This document shows positions 1 through 4,721 of a DNA stretch of 7,136 nucleotides, piece after piece. The stretch's first letter is position 1, and the number at the start of each line of letters is the position of its first letter. Position numbers and translations under genes: made by a program. The stretch covers positions 1 to 7,136 of the forward strand of contig JAJRST010000002.1 of assembly GCA_024278645.1 (NCBI GenBank), read 5' to 3'. The DNA comes from a bacterium (GTDB taxonomy: Bacteria > Zhuqueibacterota > Zhuqueibacteria > Residuimicrobiales > Krinioviventaceae). Below the pieces are notes generated by a model that did no database searches, was not told where the DNA came from, and was given only the letters and a program-made list of their open reading frames with translations.

Positions 1-2316
1 GTGTGCGGCAAGCCGGCGGTGCTCGGCGTCAGCTACCGCGTGGAAGAGCTCGCCGACCGACCGGAAGGCTTTCGGCCCGATAACGCCAAGCCTTTCAAGA
101 GCCTGATTACACTGCCGGAACTGCTCGGCCAGGTTCTCGGCGTCGGCCCGAATTCCAAACGCGTCAACCAGTTGTACCACAACATGTTGCATGAGTTGGG
201 ACCCGAATTGAGTATTTTAATGGACGCTTCTTACGCCGATATCAAAACCGCGGCCGGCGATCTCGTTGAGGAGGCCATCCGGCGCATGCGCGAGGGCAGA
301 ATCAATCCGCAGCCCGGTTACGACGGCGAATACGGCGTCATCCGCGTTTTTGAACCGGATGAACGGGAAAAGCTGCTGCAGCAGGAGGCGCTGTGCTCCC
401 TGCCGGCGGCGCCGAAAAAGGGCAAGCCGCAACAGCAAAAAACCGCGCCTGCACCCGTTGCGAAAAAGATCAAAGAGGAACAGCCGAATGAATACGGCCT
501 GAACGAGGAGCAACGTCGCGCCGTGGAGCACCGCGGGTCGCCGCTCATCATTCAGGCCGGACCCGGCACCGGCAAAACGCGCACGCTGACGCATCGACTG
601 GCATCGCTTGTGCTTAAAGGCGACGCGCAGCCGGAAGAGATTCTGGCCATCACCTTTACCAACAAGGCGGCCGCGGAAATGCGCCAGCGCTTGCAGCAGC
701 TCCTCGGCGAAGAAAAAGAAGGACGGATGACCATTCTCACTTTTCACGCTTTCGGCGCCTTTTTTCTGCGCGAACAAGAGTATTTTTTTAATCGCGACAG
801 CGACTTTAAAATTGTGTCGCCTTCCGAGGACGCCTACTTTAGAAAAAAATTGCAAGAGCAGAGCGGCGAAAAGGTCGTCAACGCCCTGTTTGAACGCATC
901 TCCCTGTTGAAATCGCAAGGCCATACAGCGGATGCCACGCCCTTGCAGGTATTGCAGGATTTGCCCGACAACACCCTGCCTCTTTTTCAGCATTACGAGC
1001 AATTGCTCATTGATGAAAACGCCGTCGATTTTGACGATCTCATCATTCTTCCGTTCCGCCTGTTGAGTTCCGAGCCCGAACTTCGACGCCGCTATTTGCA
1101 GCGTTTTCCGGTCATTGCCGTGGATGAATTTCAGGACATCAATAAATCGCAGTACGAGCTTTTTCGACTGTTTGCCATGTCAGCGCGCGACGTCTGCGTC
1201 ATCGGCGATCCGGATCAGGCGATTTACGGTTTTCGCGGCGCCAGCGCCGAATTCTTCAGGCGGTTTTCCACGGACTTTGATGCGACGGCGATTCGCCTGA
1301 CGCGGAATTACCGCTCGGCGCAAAACATTCTTTCCGCCTCTTTGCAGGCGCTTGGACGACGCGTCGCCCAGGATGAACAACTCTGGTCAAACATTGCTCC
1401 GGAGGTCAAGATTCGAATCGAAGAATCGCCCACGGATCGCGCCGAGGCGGAATTTATCGTCCACAAGATTGAGCAGCATCTCGGCGGCGCCACTTTCTTT
1501 TCCCTGGACAGCGACCGCGTGGACGACCGCGGCCTGCCACAAGATTTCACTTTTTCGGATTTTGCTATCTTGTTGCGTTCCAGGCGGTTGTCGCCGCCGA
1601 TCATCGAGGCGCTGGCCAGGTCGGGCATTCCCTTTCAGAATATCGACGATGAGGCGCTCATGTCGCAGCCTTTCGCCCGCTTTATCCTTGCAGCGATGCG
1701 CGCCTGGAACAGCGGCGATCGCGTCCTGGCGACGCAAGCCGCCGCGGAATATTTACCGCAAGAGCGCGTCGATAATTTTCTCAGGGAGCATGGCAGCCTG
1801 CCGGATGATTATGACATCGCCGCCATGCTTTCCTGGCTTGGCGGCTTTGCCCGCAAGGAAGATAAAGACGACGCCGAACGCATGATCAAGAAGCTTCAAG
1901 GCCTGGCTCAGACTTTTGGCGAACAGAGGGATCGTTTCCTTGACGCACTGTTGTTGCAGCGGCAAATCGACCAGCTTGACGACCGCGCCGAACGCATCAA
2001 TGTGATGACTATCCACGCCGCCAAAGGACTGGAGTTTCCGATCGTCTTTATCGTCGGCTGCGAAGAGGGCGTTATGCCGCATTATGTTCCCGGACAAAAG
2101 ACCGATATCCGCGAGGAGCGTCGTTTGCTTTACGTGGGCATGACGCGGGCCAAGCGCTATCTCTACCTGTCGCACGCCAAAAGACGTATGATCTTCGGCA
2201 AGCAGCAAACGCAGCAGCCGTCGCGTTTTCTCAAAGGCATCTCGGAATCCCTGGTGCGGCGCGAAGGCCGCACGCTGAAAAGGAAAAAGCAGGACAACCA
2301 GCTCACATTATTTTGA
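1..2316 (+). CDS. EndoQ-UvrD fusion: endonuclease Q C-terminal region joined to a complete SF1A helicase (5'-partial)
   Basis: A DNA-repair fusion cut by the window edge; the first GTG is probably an internal Val codon (V-C-G-K), not a start. Residues 1-125 match the part of endonuclease Q after its PHP nuclease domain: CGK looks like the end of the zinc-binding Cys cluster, then VSYRVEELADRPEG and, near 104-118, PGYDGEYGVIRVF. A Lys/Pro/Gln-rich linker (132-164) leads to a full UvrD/PcrA-type helicase: Q-motif GLNEEQ (166-171), Walker A GPGTGKT (187-193), Ia TFTNKAAAEM (218-227), Walker B VDEFQD (374-379), III GDPDQAIYGFRGA (402-414), IV NYRS (436-439), V MTIHAAKGLEF (669-679), VI RLLYVGMTRAKR (708-719). 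All ATPase residues are present, so it should be an active 3'-5' DNA translocase. The 2B region (about 445-665) is compact compared with PcrA. EndoQ cuts 5' of deoxyuridine, hypoxanthine and similar lesions; the PHP catalytic part must lie upstream. It ends in a clamp-binding motif. The helicase call is certain and the EndoQ call strong. Confidence 0.93.
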   Translation: MCGKPAVLGVSYRVEELADRPEGFRPDNAKPFKSLITLPELLGQVLGVGPNSKRVNQLYHNMLHELGPELSILMDASYADIKTAAGDLVEEAIRRMREGRINPQPGYDGEYGVIRVFEPDEREKLLQQEALCSLPAAPKKGKPQQQKTAPAPVAKKIKEEQPNEYGLNEEQRRAVEHRGSPLIIQAGPGTGKTRTLTHRLASLVLKGDAQPEEILAITFTNKAAAEMRQRLQQLLGEEKEGRMTILTFHAFGAFFLREQEYFFNRDSDFKIVSPSEDAYFRKKLQEQSGEKVVNALFERISLLKSQGHTADATPLQVLQDLPDNTLPLFQHYEQLLIDENAVDFDDLIILPFRLLSSEPELRRRYLQRFPVIAVDEFQDINKSQYELFRLFAMSARDVCVIGDPDQAIYGFRGASAEFFRRFSTDFDATAIRLTRNYRSAQNILSASLQALGRRVAQDEQLWSNIAPEVKIRIEESPTDRAEAEFIVHKIEQHLGGATFFSLDSDRVDDRGLPQDFTFSDFAILLRSRRLSPPIIEALARSGIPFQNIDDEALMSQPFARFILAAMRAWNSGDRVLATQAAAEYLPQERVDNFLREHGSLPDDYDIAAMLSWLGGFARKEDKDDAERMIKKLQGLAQTFGEQRDRFLDALLLQRQIDQLDDRAERINVMTIHAAKGLEFPIVFIVGCEEGVMPHYVPGQKTDIREERRLLYVGMTRAKRYLYLSHAKRRMIFGKQQTQQPSRFLKGISESLVRREGRTLKRKKQDNQLTLF
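2299..2313 (+). other. C-terminal beta sliding-clamp binding motif QLTLF
   Basis: The last five codons before the stop encode Q-L-T-L-F, which fits the bacterial DnaN-binding pentapeptide consensus QL(S/D)LF with Thr for Ser. It follows a basic tail (KRKKQDN), is at the extreme C terminus and lies well after helicase motif VI, as expected for a flexible peptide docking in the clamp pocket. Archaeal EndoQ is known to work with PCNA; a DnaN motif here would be the bacterial counterpart. The match is seen directly; binding is inferred. Confidence 0.7.
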
Positions 2317-2329
2317 ATACGTACCACAA

Positions 2330-2396
2330 GTTTATAAAGGACTGGACCTGAAAAATTCATCCGCCTCCAAGACCCGAAGGCGCAAGGTTTATAAAC
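2330..2396. repeat. Two GTTTATAAA boxes, the second a perfect 10-bp palindrome
   Basis: GTTTATAAAG lies at 2330-2339, just after the helicase stop codon, and GTTTATAAAC at 2387-2396. The second is its own reverse complement and the first differs only in the last base. Both follow a CAAG sequence and their starts are 57 bp apart. They could be a pair of operator half-sites or a chance effect of AT-rich spacer DNA. No regulator gene is visible in the window. Confidence 0.3.
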
Positions 2397-2463
2397 AAAA
2401 CAAATAGTTTCTAAAACTTTCTACTAATAATGCCTTCCTATGCGCAATGCAATGTTTCTTTGA

Positions 2464-2519
2464 GGCTCGGAGTCTTCGAGGCCTGATTTCATGAATAATG
2501 CAGTTTAGGAATAATCAGG
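2464..2519 (+). promoter_or_regulatory. Overlapping weak hairpins and ribosome binding site ahead of the ParB-like gene
   Basis: The only Shine-Dalgarno-like sequence for the gene at 2526 is AGG at 2517-2519, six bases before the ATG. It lies inside the right arm of a 7-bp inverted repeat (CCTGATT 2482-2488, AATCAGG 2513-2519). A second imperfect hairpin (GGCTCG 2464-2469 with CGAGGCC 2477-2483, one bulge) shares the bases at 2482-2483, so the two would compete. An AATAAT at 2426-2431 resembles a -10 box, but I see no matching -35. No rho-independent terminator for the helicase gene and no small gene is visible in this spacer. Confidence 0.25.
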
Positions 2520-2525
2520 TTAAAA

Positions 2526-3497
2526 ATGCTACAAAAAGAACTCTCAAAAATTCCATTCGCCGATATCGACGAGACCGATGACGCTTATCGCATTTCGGAG
2601 CAGACGGACGTTTCCGCGCTCATGGCTTCTATCCGCGATATTGGCCTGATCAATCCGCCGGTTCTGCAACGAAAGGGAGCGTCGCGCTTCCGTATTGTCG
2701 TCGGATTCAAACGGCTGCAGGCGCTGACGCAGCTCGATGTGGAGCGCGTTGAAGCGTTCATTATTGCGGAGGAGGGGCTGTCGCTGCAAGCGCTGCGGCT
2801 GGCGCTTGAGGACAAAGTGACGAACGGCCGCCTCGACGCCATCGAGCTTTCGACGCTCATTCACAAGCTGCGCGACGAGTTTTCCGTGGATAAAAACGAA
2901 ATCGTCAGCACCTGGCTGCCGCTGGCCGGATACGGCCGCAATCCGCGCGTTTATGAACTTTACGCCGATCTTTGGCGGCTGCCCGCCGCCTGGCGACAAG
3001 CGGTCAAAGAAGAGCAGACGCCCATCGATCTGGCGAGAGAAATGCTCGAACGCAGCGAGGAGGAGCGTGTTGTCTTTCTCGAGTTTTTTCAGCTTTTGCG
3101 GCTCGGCAAAAACCGCCAAAGAGAGTTCACCTTGTTGCTCTCCGATGTCGCGCGCATCAAAAACATCTCTCTTTTGCAACTTGTTGAGTTGCAGCAAGTC
3201 AAAGGTGTGATTGCGGAACAAAAACTGACGCCGCCGCAAAAGGCGGAGCGGCTGAAGCAATGGCTGTGGCAGGAACGGTATCCACGATACACCAAAGCCA
3301 GGGAAAATTTTGAAGCGCTTTTAAAGCAGGCCAAACTTCCGACGGCCGTGTTCATTCAGGCGCCGCCCTACTTTGAGGGCGAGCGCTTTAGCGCCGGCTT
3401 TCACTTTGCCTCGGAAGAGGAGTTCGAAGCATACGTGGCCGCCTTGCAGCGGCTGTTGGACGCCGGCCTCATTCGCAAAATAGTTGACTTGCCATGA
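2526..3497 (+). CDS. ParB/Srx-fold N-terminal domain protein, partner of the SPL-like enzyme
   Basis: A 323-residue ParB-related protein of unknown role. Residues 6-80 follow the ParB N-terminal pattern: an opening like IPFADID, then ALMASIRDIGLINPPVLQ (31-48), RFRIVVGFKRLQAL (54-67) and a closing strand near VEAFII (75-80). Residues 88-173 resemble the ParB central helical region, with LALEDKVTNGRLDAIE in place of the usual LEEN...L.PIE stretch. In true ParB the box is GERR and takes part in CTP binding; here it is GFKR (60-63), so the conserved Glu is Phe. There is no canonical helix-turn-helix for parS that I can recognise and no parA beside it, so chromosome partition is unlikely. The C-terminal part (about 235-323) has RYPRYTKARENFEALLK, then PPYFEGERF and a short alpha/beta tail, unlike the dimerisation domain of ParB. 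It overlaps the radical-SAM gene by 4 bases, which argues for a joint function. The start ATG has AGG six bases upstream. Fold assignment is good; function is unknown. Confidence 0.8.
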   Translation: MLQKELSKIPFADIDETDDAYRISEQTDVSALMASIRDIGLINPPVLQRKGASRFRIVVGFKRLQALTQLDVERVEAFIIAEEGLSLQALRLALEDKVTNGRLDAIELSTLIHKLRDEFSVDKNEIVSTWLPLAGYGRNPRVYELYADLWRLPAAWRQAVKEEQTPIDLAREMLERSEEERVVFLEFFQLLRLGKNRQREFTLLLSDVARIKNISLLQLVELQQVKGVIAEQKLTPPQKAERLKQWLWQERYPRYTKARENFEALLKQAKLPTAVFIQAPPYFEGERFSAGFHFASEEEFEAYVAALQRLLDAGLIRKIVDLP

Positions 3498-4606
3498 ATG
3501 TCTTTGCATCTCGACAATCGTTTCAACCGAGGAAATTTTATATCGGAGAGGCCGTTCAGGACAGTCCTTTTGCCTTGAATGTTTTACGAAAATATCCGAA
3601 CGTCGAACGAACTTTTATCGCCGACGCCAACGAATTATTGGAAAACGCTGCAACTGCCTCAGACAAAGCAAGTTGGCGTGGTCAAGTGTTGCTGGCCCGG
3701 CAGCGAGGCCCCTTTCTGCGCCTCTGCCCGGGTACGCAAAAGCATATCTGTTGCGGCTACCACAACCTCGACGTCGCCGCCGGCTGCGACCTCGGCTGCA
3801 CCTATTGCATCCTGCAGGGTTATTTGAACAGCCCGCTGATCACTTTTTATTGCAACACCGACGACATGGTCGCCGAGCTGGACCAAAAACTGTTGCGACA
3901 TCCGAATCGCTTTTACCGCATCGGCACCGGCGAATTGAGCGACAGCCTGACCTTTGAACACATCAACGAGCTCGGCCCCGACCTGGTGCGTTATTTCGCC
4001 GACAAAAAGAACGCCATCATCGAGCTGAAAAGCAAGAATGTACACATTGACGATCTTCTCGACTTGCCGCACAATCGCCGCACCGTCATTTCCTGGTCCA
4101 TGAACACGGACGCGATGCGCGACAAGGAAGAAGGGGTGGCGACGACGATTGCCGATCGTCTCGCCGCCGCCGCCGAGGTGCAAAAGGCGGGCTATCGTCT
4201 CGGCTTTCATTTTGACCCGATGATCGAGCACGAGGGCTGGCGCGACGGCTATCGCGACATCGTGGATCGGATTTTTCGCGTCGTCAAGCCGGAGAACATC
4301 GCCTGGATCAGCCTGGGCGCGTTGCGCTACCCGGCGCCGTTTGAGGATGTCTTGCGCGAAAATCATCCGAACTCGGAAATATATCTCGGCGAACTGCTCC
4401 TCGGCATCGATAAAAAACGGCGCTATTTCAAGCCGATCCGGGTGGATATGTTCGGCGGCATGTACCGCTGGATCCGCTCGTACTCAAAGGAGGTTTTTGT
4501 CTATTTGTGCATGGAAAGCGCGGAGATTTGGCGACGGTCGTTCGGCTGGTCGCCGAAGAACAGCGGCGAGTTGAAGCGGCTGCTGGATGAGCAGGTGCGG
4601 GATTGA
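3494..4606 (+). CDS. Spore photoproduct lyase-like radical SAM protein lacking the H-donor cysteine
   Basis: A 370-residue radical S-adenosylmethionine enzyme related to spore photoproduct lyase (Bacillus SplB, 342 residues). The cluster motif is C98-x3-C102-x2-C105 (GCDLGCTYCILQ), the SPL-type spacing, which binds the [4Fe-4S] cluster that cleaves SAM. Further SPL-like blocks are LKSKNVHIDDLLD (178-190), ISWSMNTD (199-206), KAGYRLGFHFDPMIEHEGW (231-249) and KKRRYFK (307-313). From recalled SplB sequence, the H-donor Cys141 aligns with Glu147 (GTGELSD), relay Tyr99 with Ile106, and relay Tyr97 with Tyr104, which is kept. Extra cysteines are C78, C86, C87 (CPGT...ICCGY) and C120. It is therefore an SPL-superfamily protein but probably does not use the SplB mechanism; the substrate could be another DNA or RNA lesion. 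The ATG overlaps the previous stop (ATGA), with no clear ribosome binding site of its own, so translational coupling is likely. A second ATG lies two codons downstream. Family confident, reaction unknown. Confidence 0.88.
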   Translation: MNVFASRQSFQPRKFYIGEAVQDSPFALNVLRKYPNVERTFIADANELLENAATASDKASWRGQVLLARQRGPFLRLCPGTQKHICCGYHNLDVAAGCDLGCTYCILQGYLNSPLITFYCNTDDMVAELDQKLLRHPNRFYRIGTGELSDSLTFEHINELGPDLVRYFADKKNAIIELKSKNVHIDDLLDLPHNRRTVISWSMNTDAMRDKEEGVATTIADRLAAAAEVQKAGYRLGFHFDPMIEHEGWRDGYRDIVDRIFRVVKPENIAWISLGALRYPAPFEDVLRENHPNSEIYLGELLLGIDKKRRYFKPIRVDMFGGMYRWIRSYSKEVFVYLCMESAEIWRRSFGWSPKNSGELKRLLDEQVRD

Positions 4607-4642
4607 AGGTGTGATGCCGAGAGCCGACCGCTGTAAATATTT

Positions 4643-4716
4643 GATTTTAGAATAAAGATTAACGATTTATGATTTTAGATCGAAAATCATAAATCGCCAA
4701 TCGTTAATCTGCAATC
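4643..4716. repeat. Heptad-periodic inverted repeat between convergent genes
   Basis: The spacer between the SPL-like gene and the fucosidase gene is largely one palindrome. The left arm 4656-4676 is complementary to 4683-4710, with a 6-base loop and an offset of seven bases in the right arm. Each arm has a 7-base period: GATT at 4643, 4657, 4664 and 4671 (GAAT at 4650, GATC at 4678) and AATC at 4685, 4692, 4699, 4706 and 4713, the three bases between being variable. TGATTTTAGA occurs twice (4642-4651 and 4670-4679). It could stop transcription from both sides, but no T-tract follows either arm. The regular 7-base step recalls heptanucleotide short tandem repeats known from cyanobacteria and points to a dispersed genomic repeat family. 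Confidence 0.75.
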
Positions 4717-4721
4717 CGGGA

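Noticed and set aside
217..1002. Minus-strand open frame of 261 codons
   Set aside because: It lies wholly inside the conserved helicase gene, opposite the Walker A region, and its protein is a low-complexity Arg/Phe/Leu-rich string with no recognisable motif.
2544..3260. Minus-strand open frame of 238 codons
   Set aside because: Antisense to the ParB-like gene; Arg/Gln/Leu-rich without motif. The plus-strand frame has clear family patterns.
2526..3497. Calling the ParB-fold gene a chromosome partition parB
   Set aside because: No parA beside it, no parS-like site seen, GERR is GFKR, and the C-terminal third is unlike the ParB dimerisation domain. Its coupling is to a radical-SAM gene instead.
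3659..4366. Minus-strand open frame of 235 codons
   Set aside because: Antisense to the radical-SAM core, which is plainly coding on the plus strand.
3494..4606. Calling the radical-SAM gene splB, a true spore photoproduct lyase
   Set aside because: The H-donor Cys141 position is Glu147 and Tyr99 is Ile106, extra cysteines are present and no sporulation gene is nearby. Only the superfamily is supported.
4643..4716. Rho-independent terminator or CRISPR array
   Set aside because: No run of T follows the hairpin on either strand and the stem is AT-rich. The 7-base units are far too short and degenerate for CRISPR repeats.
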